DNA of 64,000 nucleotides from Angiostrongylus vasorum (GCA_018806985.1 JADANN010000103.1:620001-684000), one strand, 5' to 3'. Positions 21,601 through 32,330 are shown, counted from the stretch's first letter. Numbers and translations: made by a program. Notes: generated by a model from the letters alone, not told the origin.

Positions 21601-24600
21601 CGATGCTAGGAGCACCCCGTGTCACGCAAGTAAGAGAAAGGATCCGAAGCTCCGACCTGTGTCAACGATCAAAAATCAAAGATGCCGTCCTATATGCCAA
21701 ACTGTCGAGGAATAAGCCGAGCGCGTAATGCGTGTGAGCAACAACCAATGGACAAGATTGGCTAGTGAGTAGATTCTTCGGGATGTCAAACGTAATAGAG
21801 GAATACCACCGACGCGATGGTTAGAGTCCTTCATGAAAAGCCTAAAAGAGCGGTATGATGCTCACGTGTCCCTAGAACGAGCAGAACCCACTGGTCCTAC
21901 TCCTGCACGCGACAGGAAAAGTGGAAGACAAACTGGCGCCCGCTCGAGTCACTCGACGATCAACGGGGCTACAGGTAATACAGGTGATACCTTGCTCAAT
22001 TATACTTTCGTCTTCAACCTCATATCCACATTCCCGAGATTTTTTCAGTGGACCGCACAAAACACTGTTCGGTGTCCTCAACGTCTTTAACTTCCCTCGT
22101 ATTTCCTTTCATAAAGGACTAGACCGAAATTCAATTCTGTACCCAATAACGTGACTTAAGCCTAGAACACTGAACATTCAATAAATAGGAAAACAAAAGA
22201 AAATAGAAATGACTTTCATGGCAATGAACGCGTGTGGCGCAGTGGTCGAAGGCGCCCTGCAATACACATGGGATCGATCCCCCAGCCCCCCTGGCTCACC
22301 AAGCCCTCTATCTCTCCAGAGTCGGCAAATTAGTACCAGACTTGTCTTAGGGAGGATCTGCATCACTGAGCCGATACATCGGTAGGGCATCGCAAGTCAT
22401 TGTAAAGGCCAGATATGCATTCAATCACTTCCAACGATGCTTAATGAAGTCGAATGCATGGCGCATCCCTTAGGGATTTATCAACGCCGTGAGCTTTACC
22501 CTTTATTTATTCATGGTATACTAAACAAAGGCAACAATTTATAGTGAAGCGTTGTAGAGAAACAAACGTCAATGTAACTTCTCAAGAACTGTTTGGGCAG
22601 ATCTAGATTCTTCGATACATTAAATAACAATTCTCGTTTATGAAGTGTGTATTCTATAAAACACTTGAGCTCTCGTTTGGATGCCAACTTTTAAGAAGGA
22701 TCCCAGAGGACAAATGCCTTAGAATTCGATTTACAAACTTTTTAAACAATTGAGGACTGCTTGCTTTGAAATCATCATGATGACACATGTCAAAGGTATC
22801 GTGTGGTATGAGAGGAAACAAAAAAATAGTTAATAAAAAGTAAGTAATGGCGCTATTACCACCATCTCCTTCCCCTAGAGTGTTCTTCAGACAACACGAC
22901 CCCAATGTCGAAATTGATGCAAAGCTTCGCATGTTTTCGGACGATGTTCTCAAAACCCTTGTCCACTATCACGATAGAAAGTATACCTCTAACCTCACTG
23001 CTGCCCAAAAATGTGGTACGCGAAAAAATTATAGAATTAATAAATTCGAAGACCATTAGACTACCAGTTAGTGATAAAAGGGGAGAGTTCGCAGTTATTC
23101 CTCGGCAGTTAGATGCTAAGATAACAGAGGAACATCTTAGTGATGTTACCCTTTATCGCCCATCGTTTGAAAAAGGAATACAAAAGACAATACCGAAAAC
23201 TTAACAATGAATGAGTCACAATAGCAAAGGTGGCGGGCTTAAAACCATACGTTATTTCGCATTATAAAGTAGATCGACCAACATGTCCCGTTTTATACTT
23301 ACTTATTAAAACATGTAAGTTAGTATCAGCTGATGATCTCGCGTCTACCAATCCTTTATTCCACAAGGTTGGATCCATTATCAGCTATGTAGACGGGCCA
23401 ACGGATAGAATAACATGGTTTCTAGGCTGATACTGCCCAACTGCTTAGCCATATTCCAGCTCACCTCACGAACACCCAAATGCTCCTAGAACGTCTACGT
23501 AACGCGTCTCCTAACAAGGCGTACGTGATGGAGTCATTCGACGTTTCCGCGCTTTACACCAACGTATCGAGTAACTCTGCAGTGCAAACTATCAATGATC
23601 CTCTTACTGAACATGGAGGAGGAATACATATGCATGGCTTGTCTATTCAGCAGCCTATGGTTCTCCTAAAAGAGTGCCTAAAGTGCCGATTTTTCAGATG
23701 GTCTGGGAATTATTACGCACAAATTAGAGGGCTGGCAATGGGACAGCGATTGGCACCAACTCTCGCCATTGCGTTCATGTCTAAAATAGAAGTCCCGGTT
23801 ACCGACCTGCTGCCGCTACTCTACTGCAGATATATAGATGATTGTTTTATCGTCTTCTACACAGGAGGAGATAGACAAATGCTTTGAATTATTGGATGAG
23901 CAGTCTGAGTATACTAAATTCACCTGAAAGAAACCGAAAGAGACCCGGTTTCCATTTCTTAAGGTTCAAATCAACTTATCAGGTAGCGGTTACATGACAA
24001 AGTGGTACCGAAAACCAAGTAACAAAAACATCCTGGTTCATATCCTCTCTTCCCACCCTTCACACACAAAGAGGGCGCTTGCGAGAAATATGTTTCAAAC
24101 AGCCACCTCTGTGTGCGCAACCAGGGAACTAAAGGAAGAATCGCGCGACTTGGCTCGGTAAATAGCGATCTCCAATGGCTACGAAATAGTTACCGCACGA
24201 GATAAGTTTAGAAGAAGAGCGACGCACCCAAGCGAAACAGTTGGCCAAAAAGAAAGTCCCGTTTATGTTGCCCTTTATTAGCGATGAAGTAAGCGTAGCT
24301 ATTAAACGATGCTCAAGAAGGGCAGGTCTAGACGAATCGGTAGCGATAATTGAAATACCACCGGCTACTCTACGTCGTCAGTTAGTTCGTAACCGCCTGT
24401 ATGACCGTCTATGTGAAACAACAAATTGCGTAATTTGCCCATACGGTGGGGACGGTGATTGCATGAGTTCAGAACTGCGGAGAAGAATATATTGGCGAAA
24501 CGGGCACACCTCTGTGTATCCGTATAAAAAGAACACCTATATGGCAAACGAAAACTAAGACAAAGTACTCCACTAGGCACGCATAGGATACAAAAGCATA

Positions 24601-27600
24601 GCAGAGACGAGACTAAAACACCAGCGCGAAAACTTCTTGAGGCTTTTTGGATAAATGCCAAAAACTCTACAATGAATAGCAGGGAGGAATGCCTAGAGGT
24701 CACACGCGACCTGACCCCGTATGTTCGCATCAATTTCTAATGTGGGATGGTGAAGTCATCAACCATATGCGACTATAATCGGGTGTTCTAATCTTCCTCA
24801 TTGGAAGTCACCAAAAAAGTGGTGTTTCCAGATGCTCCTGATCACGTAACTGCCATACAGTTTTTCGTCTTTTTGTAAGTGTTATTTAAGCGTTTGGCCT
24901 AATAAATTGTATATCAGTATACCCTTCTAGGCTCTGAAGAAGGCGATATTGCCGAAGCTTCAGCTACTGTTGTATTGTATTGTGTTTTTTTTCAATGGAA
25001 GTAAATGTATACTGTAAAACGACCTCGCAATTGCTGAACAAGAAAACGATAAAAAAATAATTTTAAAAAATGCCGAAATTCACACAATATCTGTTATGAA
25101 ACGAACTCAGGAGCTGATTGTATCGTGACTCGACGTTTCTTATTTTTTTCTTCCACCACAAACAAAAACTGAAAATTTTCTTAAAAAAGAGGATAAAGAG
25201 AGGGGAAGACACGAAGATTAACATCTGTGCTTGAAAATTATATGGAAAGACCGAAGTGTAGTGTGAAAAATGTACGAAATTGGAAAGCAGTCGTGATGGG
25301 GAGTTCCAATGAATACAGAAAAGGCATCGCACTGATCAACAAAACAAATACCGGAAAAAAGATGAACCAGGACCGTGGCGGCACAAATGTGTTAAAGTTT
25401 TTTTTTCTGTATTGTCCATGTAATTCTTCCAAAATAAAGGAAATGAACTGACCATATTCTTATAAAGTGGGAATTGATTATTGATTGATTGATCTTAGTG
25501 TGATTGATATTCATTATTGGTCAACCTTACCACGTACCAATATAACTTTCTTTCCATGATTCAACAGTGAAGTCATCCATAACATTAGACAGACGACGTC
25601 CACATACGAGTGACACGGTTGCACACGTTTGCATATCGCCCTGAAAACACTCTTTCATAACCGAAATATTGGTTTGTAAACTAAAACAGATATGAGATTT
25701 CATCGAACTGCCTGAAGGTTATGTTAAACACAGACCTGGTCAGCATGATAGCGAAGTAACCGCACCACTTCTTGCATGGGATCCCAGTTCATTCGCGCAA
25801 TGTGCTCCTTCTCTATGTGGCCTGATGGGATAAACATATTATTCGTAGTCGAACCATATATAACACATAAGTTTGAAGTTTGCACTTTACAAAGCCTAAA
25901 TAATTGAATATTCAAAAAGTTCACACCGTCGTCATCAGAAGAGACAGACATGAATGTCAACTTGGTCAAGTCCGGCTTAAGTGCAAAAGCCTCGTCTTTG
26001 AGGCCGGTAAAGTCATTGTAATGAGGATTTTCACTGTAATAACAGGGAATTTAAGGAGGTAAAACTCTATAAATGAGTAAACAAAGAAGAAAGGCATTCT
26101 AAATACAAACATTTTAAAAAACTCCAGAGATCTTAAGATTACGTTCTTCTCCACTACATATGTATTTAACAGCCAGATACACTATACGTGAATCCTTTTC
26201 TTGTAGCTAAGGGGCAGACTTCTACCCTTAAAACTCACATGCCCTTCTCAACGGCCGTTTTTGTTAGTTCTCCTGCACCAAAATAGAAGTCACCTGAAGC
26301 GATATTGCTGGCGACGAAGTCCGAATACCGTAAACAATTGCTGGGCCATAGGTGAGCTAAACGTGTGTTCAAATTGAAGACATCCGTCAGCTTGAGAAAA
26401 AATGAAGAGAACAATAATTATGATTGGGAATAATTAATTAAAAAACAAAAAAGAAGCATGCTCAAAAAACCTCTAATTCTTATTTTCATGCAAAAAAAGG
26501 AGGAAAGATTATCGAACGAGAAAAATCCTACGGTATGCGTACTACTATATTGACACGTCCTACGTAGTCGTTGTCAGTACTACTCTATATTGCTTCACAT
26601 AGCTACGTTAAAATTAATATTGGCGTCAACCTAAGTAGCAGTACGGGCCCGTGACGACATATGCATACGGTGTATACGGTATAGTAAGGATAAAGGATAA
26701 AGCTCCCGCAGTCGATCTATCCCTGAGGATTCGCCATGCATTCGACTTCATTAAGCACCGTCGGAGGTGGTTGAATGCAAATCTGGCTTTTTGACTCGCG
26801 GTGGCCTACCGATGTATCGAGCTAGTGCTATCCTCTCAGAAAAGTCTGCTACCAATTTGCTGACCCCTGAGGGATGGAGGGCTTAGTGGGCCATGGCTGC
26901 GAGGATCGATCCCATGTGTACTGCAGGACGCCTCTGACCACTGCGCTATACGCGCAGTGTATATGGTATATGCCTCAAAAATGCCGTTAAACGCAATTTC
27001 ACCACTCACAGACCCCTAACACCCTCATCTCCCCTAGCTCCAGACTTATGAACCTTTTTTTTCTTTACATTAAATATGGACTGTATATAGCATCTTTTCC
27101 ACTTCTCCACGTTGACGTTTGCGATGATCTTAAAGAAAAAATAGGTGGTCAAGATTTCTATAACAAAAATTGTGTTAATATATCACTCCTTTCCATCACT
27201 GTATTGCAGCAATATCTATATTGTTCAAAAACACTTCCACACCAGAATTCGAACCAACCAACCTCCTTTTTTTCAATCGATACAGATTTGAATAATGTGA
27301 TACAAATCTAGTAAGATGGGTTGGCCGCACAGTTAGACTTCGAGGAGGTTCAGGAACTTTTTTACCGTGTAGTTCCATCTCTTTCTTATATCTGCAACAT
27401 TGTCGTAAATCGGCAAATACAAAACTCTTTAAATAAACTGATTTAAGAATAGGAATTAAAACTAATAGAAAGTTGCAACTGGCTTACATTCCGTATTTCT
27501 TTTCATAAGCTGCAGTAGCTTCAGCAGCATCGTGATCATAAACCTAAACGGCGATCTGATGAAGGCTGGTACGCCAAAAATAATAAGAAAAAGCTTCTGA

Positions 27601-30600
27601 ATACCAAGATAGAGTTTCTTTAAAGAAACAATTTTCATTTAAAACGCCCTTTTGGCATTAATTAGAAGTTTAGCCCATATTATTCATCGACTTCTATCGT
27701 TTCATACACCGGTAACAATTCTGTTTGAGAATATCGAAATTTATCTGTCGGCCGGTTCATCACCACATCATTGCACAAAGAAAGTCATCACTAATGCACT
27801 TATAACACAATAAACATACCATATACCGTTAATAAACATCATATGATGTCTTTTTATTTAATGCCTAGTAAAATCTTTCACAGCAGGTTATTATGTGAAT
27901 TTCAACCTCAATGATGGTGAGATATTCGCAAAACTTGGACCACGGGCCGGATCGAACTACGATGACCCTTTCCGGGTGTGCTCTGCGTCACTCTCAGCTA
28001 GTTTTCTGTCTACCAGTGCCATCAGCAAACAACCGTCAACGGAATTGATTTGGGTAGCACAAATCGGCATTGAACCCAGTTAAGCTGATGCTGCAGCCCT
28101 TCTCATTGACGGGTGATTGCTGATGGTACTGGTAGATAGGGAACTAACTAAGAGACATGCGAAACGAAGGACTCGCATGGTGTGGTGGTGAACGCGTTAG
28201 CCCCATGAAAGGGTGATAGGGTGTTCGTTCCCCACCGCAGACACCTGAGGACCGGAGTTTTTCAAATATCTCAGCATCATTGTAGCTGTAATTAAACACC
28301 GTATATTTAAGGGATGTAAACTTAGTAACATAAATCGTACTTTTTGTAGTCCACTCTGCTCCAGCAGTGCACCCACCAACCGCCAACTTTGTGCAACACT
28401 AGCTTGACCTAACTGAGCCGCTAAATTAGCATTATGATTGCACAAAGTACGAAGTGGTCGGCCACCTGCCAGATACCTGAAAATGGCCAGCTGGAAATCA
28501 CCAAGAGAACTAAAGGCTTTATGACCACAAAGAACGAACTCAGTATTTTCTTCTTGAGCACAAATGAGGTTGTCAGCAACAAGATTTACTCAATAATGGC
28601 TAAGTTTTTGGCAGTTTCGCCTTCTTCAGAGCCTGGAAGGAGCTGTTTACTATACCAATGAAAACTTACAAAATAAGTTCTATCTGAGGGGGTTGTGAAA
28701 GTGTTTGCTGAGTAGACAGCGTGTCAATTTGTCTTTTCAGACTCTAAAGTCGAAACCGCCGAAATGTCAGGCATTACTGAATAAAACGTGTCTGTTAAAG
28801 AAGAAAACATTGACTTAATGAAAAAATGCCGAGGTTAACGGAAAGTTGCTCCTGGGAAGCAACTATGTATTTTCAAAGTAGAGGATAAAAATTATTGGCG
28901 AATATGCGATAGAAATAGATATCTAAAGTATTGCGAAAGAAAAACCCGCCTCTCAGCAAGTTTATAGAACGAAGATGGTTGCAGAGTGTTTCTTGCGTTT
29001 TCCGGTAATCCACAGGAAAGCAGACTTCGTACAGGCGTTCGAAACGGGTCGTAAGGGTGTCGCTGTATATAAATCAGGAATTAAAAAACCATACGGAATT
29101 AAGCCAATTGTGTACACCTTTCGTATACATTTAATCATATTCATTCGTAAGTATGTAACAATACTGGTGCACGTATGGACCGATTTGTGGACAATAGCCA
29201 CGTCAATACTTCAAAAGAATGCAATCAAATGGAAATGTCGTAAGGAGTAATGATAAAGAGGCTAATACAAAAAATGCGATCGATTCTCTTCGTGACATGT
29301 ATTTATATTGTTGAGCTTACACGAGGCAGACGAACAGATTTATTCGGCTAACGTTTCGACGTCTTCGTCTTCATCAGAGCAGATGATCCGAGTCGGTGGT
29401 CCACAGTTGTTCGTCTTGGTAAGGTGTTCTTTGCACTTCCCGGTAATCCACAAGAAAGTAGACTTCGTGTAGGTGTTTGTCTTGGTAAGGTATACCTTAC
29501 GTCTTCCGGTGATCCACAAGAAAGCAAATATAGGTGTTAGGAAGAAGAACAACTGCGTACCACCAACTCGGATCATCGGCTGTGTTGAAGACGAAGAAAC
29601 GTTAGTCGAATAAATCTGTTTATCAACGTCGTGTAAGCTCAACAATTTAAGTACATGTTAATTATTTTGCTGCTGAGGTTAAATGATGATTGGTTTAGCA
29701 AATGTTTTACTGTTCTCTTTGCGAATTTCGAGCAAGCACTACGCTCTGGCAGCCCTGGTCAGTGAAAAAGAAGAATGAAGAACTTGGTGGTGGGTCTCAC
29801 TCCACATGATGATTGGCAGGATTACATGTGATACGGGTGATTAAATAGAGATGAACACAGCGCCCTCACCTTCATAGCGAAGAATTGTTGCTGGTGCTTA
29901 ATGATGGGAATATGTGAATTCGCTGTAAGCAATAACATTATCGAATAACATCATTCAGGAGTTTCACTTTCAAATCATTCAACAATATTACCTGCTACTG
30001 CTATTAACCCGTCTGGAGCTATATCAAGCGCAACGTCGCAAGCATATGTTAATGGAGATTGTTTTTGCTCCATTCTATGAAGAACCAATAAACCGTCTTT
30101 TCCACAAGACACGATGCGATTGGGGTGCCGAAGACTCCACCATATATCTGTTAAACGAACAAAACTGTAAATGGTCGCACCATACGCGAATAACCTTAAC
30201 AAAAAAAAAAAAAAATAAAGAAGATTAACGTCACGGCGATAACTGCTCATGATTTCAGTCGTCACGGTTTCGGTGCAAAATCTTTTTATTTTGTAAAACC
30301 TTTGCACAAAACGATACGACCTTCAATGAGTTACTAACCGAATACTAATAACTTGTCAACAATAACCCTGCAATGGTTAGGTGACCAAGCTATGCATCTT
30401 TAGATTTTTTAGAAGCGGAGAAAGACCATGATTTGAGTTTCATGAGAATGCTATGCTCGATGAATCACAGAAATTTATCAATTTCAAGTGGTAGAAGAGC
30501 TTAGATCGTTCTTATAGGAAGGCTTCTGTCAAATCCACCTAATCTTGTTGAATGAGCTCCTTAAGCTGCTTATGTAGATAATACTAATGTATACTTAAAT

Positions 30601-32278
30601 GTAGTAAAACGCTCAGCTTATGAAGAAGTCTGAATTCCACTTCACTGAATTATTTTGGACCAATTCACACGGCCTAGTTTTCCCGTCTAAATGAGACTAC
30701 CAAAGCACTACCTTCGTGAACAGTGCACAGTTCCTTTTTAATAAATCGAATCCCTACGCCTTCAATGTGAAAGTTAAAATAATTGAACTTCATTTTATTT
30801 AAAGTGGCATACCCCAGCCCGGAATGAAACTTATTGATCGAAACAGAAACCATTGGAATCTATATATTTTTGCCAATGAGAAGCAATTTTATTTACACCA
30901 GTTGTCAACAAATCCTAGACATTAGGAGGCAATGAAATTCACTGAAGGCAGTTTCGCCCCAGCTTGGTTTCTAGAGCATTTCTTACACAGGAAGCCGTCG
31001 ATATGATTAAAGAAGTGGTAGTCCGTAGGCGAGAAGTCTGGCAAGCATCGTGGATGAGACAGTTTCGTAGCCTAGCTCATTCAACTTCAACAGTACCGAT
31101 AAGTACGACGTGTCATCGTGCGTAGTAGTGGAGAAGGACTGGTTCCATTCTATTTGCCAATGAGGGCACGGCCACGGTCCAATACCCGAGCCCATCGTCG
31201 CTTATCGTCATGTTCGTTCCAATTCTTGTCGCACATCAGAAAATGTTAGAGTAACGGGTTGTCCTGGCTGCAGATAAAAAACGCCTTCGATACCGGTAAC
31301 ACTGTCGCTGTGGTTCTCGAAGCTAGCGAACGGTAAGAACGGACGTCTGATATCCCATATGTGCACATTCATATCGTTGACAACAGCACAACTTGCAATG
31401 TGGAACACATTTGTCGGATCTGGACTCCAGTAGACGCGACCAACTGGTGCCATAGTTTCCACTTGATATGTAGGTGCAGATGGACGAGAACTCGAGCAAT
31501 TCCAAACTTTAATAAATTTGTCTCTGCCACCTCCAGAAGCAATGAGATGCCGCTCTCTTGGGTTAAGAGCAATGCTCGCCGCATAACCCTGGTGCGCCGG
31601 GAACTGTATCAAGGGCTTGTCCCCTTTTCTCGTATCCCAAAGTCGTATCGTTCCACTGTCATCGGATGTCACGAACTGATCATGTTGTTCCTGGTGGATG
31701 CAAAACGATAAGTCTCGGATGACATCGTATGAATTAGTACCTCCAAATTTCTTTATAGGCTCTTGTTCGCGAAGATCGTAGAGAAACACAGCAGCATCCC
31801 TCGATCCACTAATTAGTAAGTTTTCGTTTGATAAATGGAAATGGACTACGGTGGCGGACCGCTGATGTGCCTTATAGTGCATCTCAATTCTTCCCTTAAG
31901 GACATTCCACAGGACGACAGCTCCGTTATTCGACGTTGTGGCAATCAATTCATCTTTAAGTTTGCTCCATGCGACATTACTCGGAGAATACAGTAAATTA
32001 AGACGGCGACTTCGGATAGACCTAAGATCTACGAGTTGTCGAAAACCATCTTCAGCAAACTGGAACACCCTCAACACTCCACGACATCCAGCGACGACAA
32101 GTCTTGTTTCCTCCCGATTAGTACTGATCGCATCGACCGGATCGCAGATGTCGACAATACTCTTGCTAGATGATGGTGAAGCTACTATGAGATCATCGTC
32201 AAGATCGTAATCTTGCAGATACATCTCACTGCTCTTTTTGCGAACATTGGGCAGTTCTATAGGAGGGATTTCAGCCAT
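12628..32278 (-). CDS. WDR24: WDR24-like GATOR2 subunit, 13 exons
   Basis: GATOR2 acts at the lysosome upstream of mTORC1 in amino-acid sensing. Exons (minus, in order): 31294-32278, 29992-30147, 29870-29922, 28341-28490, 27488-27543, 26239-26307, 25927-26033, 25736-25821, 25538-25640, 17769-17857, 15750-15850, 14642-14726, 12628-12765. All phases agree, giving 725 codons against about 790 residues in human WDR24. Exon 1 carries the WD40 propeller (VAGCRGVLRVFQFAED, LISGSRDAAVFLYDLR, ASGGGRDKFIKVWN, WDIRRPFLPFASFE). Exon 4 has CNHNANLAAQLGQASVAQSW, matching CDHNAKVARELG in human. Later exons give LLRYHADQ|GDMQTC and the RING-like end CMKCNAVCGVSCAVC, WFCRKCHHASHPHHALEWF and KCPVGECMCECG. I chose the ATG at 32278 because a TTGCAG acceptor lies 44 bases upstream. 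The fifth and sixth exons are weakly conserved and least certain. Introns carry many transposon relics. Confidence 0.88.
13040..13335. repeat. Rearranged repeat B copy
   Basis: A reverse-orientation 5' segment (CACCAATCACCCGTCAACAG ... GTTAAGCTGAGGC) is followed by a forward head (GGTGGTGAATGCGTTAGCC) and tail (GTAGTAGGAAGTAAATAAAA). It lies in the last WDR24 intron. Bases 13336-13654 show nothing recognisable. Confidence 0.65.
13655..13985 (-). repeat. Repeat B copy
   Basis: In reverse it runs from CAACATCGTTATGG through the GCGGACCGCAG-type block, GGGGATAACACATTCACCAC and AGTGCCATCAGCAATCACCG to AATCACAATGTTGAC. Confidence 0.75.
14075..14452 (+). repeat. Repeat C copy, near full length
   Basis: It starts near CATACTTGACACTTGAATGGC and contains CTGGTTGTGTGGACCCCAGC, GGTGGATCCGGGTATTGG, GCTTGGGAGACCCTGCCAGG and the terminal CCAGCCACCATGAGGCGGCA. 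It lies in the last WDR24 intron. Confidence 0.75.
14800..15068 (-). repeat. Repeat A copy
   Basis: From CTCGGCGTTGATCAATCCC through CCTTTACAATACTCGCGG to ACCACTGCGCTACACACGC, a reversed SINE in an intron of the WDR24-like gene. Confidence 0.85.
15215..15375 (-). repeat. Repeat B copy (diverged)
   Basis: ACTGCCCATTATTTTTTCATGGCAGGATAT followed by AATGGTGAGAAATGAGGAAA and CCATTGCAACAATCAAAGC corresponds to the tail and head of repeat B in reverse. It pairs with the forward copy at 15475. Confidence 0.5.
15475..15700 (+). repeat. Repeat B copy (diverged subfamily)
   Basis: TTCAATGCCAATTTGTGCACC, GAGTGATTGCCGATAGC, a CAGTTAGTGCAGTAGGTAAC head, and CCACTACTGTGGTTGCAAT. Its head matches the subfamily at 722. 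Confidence 0.55.
16150..17050 (-). pseudogene. RTE-type non-LTR retrotransposon relic, 3' half of the reverse transcriptase ORF
   Basis: Reading in reverse with frameshifts and stops gives STDVIFNLFKKCQ / ASEAEMVLHQLNEVGNGIG, then YSLGDQ*LWRTT*RRN*T, then RRTDGKSTKKKQW and ADVLVTDVNHLHSHVEGDF. These correspond to the region after the FADD catalytic box, the thumb and the RWADVFVTRVNHLHSQL-like carboxy end of strongylid RTE proteins. It is truncated before the catalytic core, so it is inert. It sits in an intron of the WDR24-like gene. Bases 17051-17768 hold nothing I can support. Confidence 0.65.
18045..18215 (-). repeat. Repeat B copy
   Basis: TTTTTATTTACTGCCTACTA at the tail and GCGGACCACAGGTGTCTGTG in the body, reversed. 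A forward copy follows immediately. Confidence 0.8.
18225..18600 (+). repeat. Repeat B copy with a nested reverse fragment
   Basis: A forward copy (TTAATGGGGTTCATTGCCG to GTCGTGGTTGACGC) is interrupted near 18470-18550 by a reverse head segment (CTCCAGACCGCTGG ... CCTTTCCAGGGGCTC). It then ends GGCAGTAAATAAAAAGTGAC. Confidence 0.7.
18600..18815 (+). repeat. Repeat B copy in tandem with the previous one
   Basis: ATTGTGATTTATACCACAGC begins directly after the preceding copy's tail, continues through AACTGGGTTCAATGCCG and GCATGGTGCGGTGGTGAACG, and ends truncated. Bases 18816-20704 hold no gene or named repeat I can support; they are intronic. Confidence 0.7.
20705..22000 (+). pseudogene. RTE-type retrotransposon relic, reverse transcriptase and carboxy end
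   Basis: The element is 5' truncated within the reverse transcriptase ORF (first residues RTLDEGQPYEQAGFRKGF). It contains LCLTVIDLKKAFDSTEIEA (palm motif with the first catalytic Asp) and LHHLRLADDF (the A/x-DD box). The rest continues as RMLTDFDKACRKIGPRLNL, ISECSNYVCLGREINMMNDL and RTMLGAPRVTQVRERIRSS. A stop at 21036 replaces the Arg expected in V(K/R)xGVRQG, a frameshift falls at the DD box, and more stops follow after 21530. It is not functional. It lies on the opposite strand inside the 7.7-kb WDR24 intron. Confidence 0.85.
22227..22512 (+). repeat. Repeat A copy, full length
   Basis: ACGCGTGTGGCGCAGTGGTCG, CATGGGATCGATCCCC, CACCAAGCCCTC, GGCCAGATATGCATTCAATC and GCCGTGAGCTTTACCCTTTA are present in order. 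Confidence 0.85.
22680..24990 (+). mobile_element. Penelope-like retroelement, degenerate
   Basis: Several plus-strand frames separated by stops and shifts together resemble a Penelope-like reverse transcriptase. These include DKRGEFAVIPRQLDAKITEE, KVAGLKPYVISHYKVDRPTC, YVMESFDVSALYTNVSSNSA (palm motif), RGLAMGQRLAPTLAIAFM and CRYIDDCFIVFYTG (catalytic YIDD, intact). A carboxy segment LYDRLCETTNCVICPYGGDG gives the Cys-containing linker expected before a GIY-YIG endonuclease, and KLLEAFWINAKNSTMNSREE / CLEVTRDLTPYVRINF resembles the family's carboxy end. The 3' sequence includes CGTTTGGCCTAATAAATTG and the terminal CTGAAGAAGGCGATATTGCC block. The GIY-YIG motif itself is eroded. The left boundary is approximate. 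Confidence 0.8.
26690..26960 (-). repeat. Repeat A copy
   Basis: A GGATAAAGGATAAAGCTCCC tail, ATTCGACTTCATTAAGCACC, CCGATGTATCGAGC and CCACTGCGCTATACGCG head, reversed, in a WDR24 intron. Bases 24991-25537 and 26961-27487 hold only intronic sequence with nothing recognised. Confidence 0.85.
27850..28085 (-). repeat. Repeat B copy
   Basis: TTTTTATTTAATGCCTAGTA, GATGGTGAGATATTCGCAAA, GTGCCATCAGCAAACAACC and CGGCATTGAACCCAGTTAAG, reversed. Confidence 0.75.
28090..28295 (+). repeat. Repeat B copy, opposed to the preceding one
   Basis: CATTGACGGGTGATTGCTGA, GCATGGTGTGGTGGTGAACG and GTTCGTTCCCCACCGCAGAC, followed by a truncated tail. Confidence 0.75.
28598..28800. repeat. Penelope-like terminal fragments in both orientations
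   Basis: At 28598-28640 the reverse complement reads CCAGGCTCTGAAGAAGGCGA then AACTGCCAAAAACTTAGCC. At 28738-28790 the plus strand reads CTCTAAAGTCGAAACCGCCG then AAATGTCAGGCATTACTGAA. Both match the terminal block at 24935-24970, and they face opposite ways. Confidence 0.5.
29297..29656. repeat. Foldback element (arms of about 100 bases) with Penelope-like terminal motif
   Basis: The left arm 29297-29402 (ACATGTATTTATATTGTTGA, GCTTACACGAGG...) is the near-perfect inverted copy of 29557-29656. Shared blocks include TTGTTGAGCTTACACGA, ACAGATTTATTCG, CTAACGTTTC and GATGATCCGAGT. The spacer of about 155 bases holds two imperfect copies of a TTCCGGTRATCCACAAGAAAG unit, also found near 29000. The left arm carries CTGATGA and GAAAC on the minus strand. 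Confidence 0.8.
30700..31215 (-). pseudogene. Mariner transposase relic, carboxy-terminal part
   Basis: Reverse frames give SLANRMEPVLLHYYAR, KLNELGYETVS, PDFSPTDYHFFNHIDGFLCK, and after further shifts TTGVNKIASHWQKYIDSNGF and CFDQ then stop. Family knowledge: mariner has LLHDNARPH (second catalytic Asp) and PYSPDLSPTDYHFF (third Asp, spaced 34). Here the HDN is HYY, so the second Asp is lost, while SPTDYHFF keeps the third. It lies wholly in the first WDR24 intron and explains why an open frame reads on past that exon's donor. Confidence 0.8.
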
Positions 32279-32321
32279 AGCATAAAGTACTGGCAGTACT
32301 TCTCTCCGGTTGTCTTTCAGT

Positions 32322-32330
32322 ACTGCAACG
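32322..32330 (-). promoter_or_regulatory. Candidate spliced-leader acceptor of the WDR24-like gene
   Basis: The minus strand reads TTTCTCGTTGCAG, then 44 bases to the ATG at 32278. This suits trans-splicing of a nematode leader, or a normal acceptor if a further 5' exon exists. Confidence 0.4.

Noticed and set aside
28471..28478. Acceptor TTTTCAG at 28477 as the start of the fourth WDR24 exon
   Set aside because: It would need phase 2 from the previous exon, which ends in phase 0. The TTTCCAG at 28491 fits phase 0 and adds LAIFR in frame.
31208..31293. Last 29 codons of the long WDR24 open frame as real carboxy terminus
   Set aside because: The human family continues with further WD sequence, and an in-phase exon with that sequence (WWSLRHPNRIVSCGKDG) lies at 29992-30147.
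31361..32210. Plus-strand frames opposite WDR24
   Set aside because: They are antisense shadows of the conserved WD40 exon.
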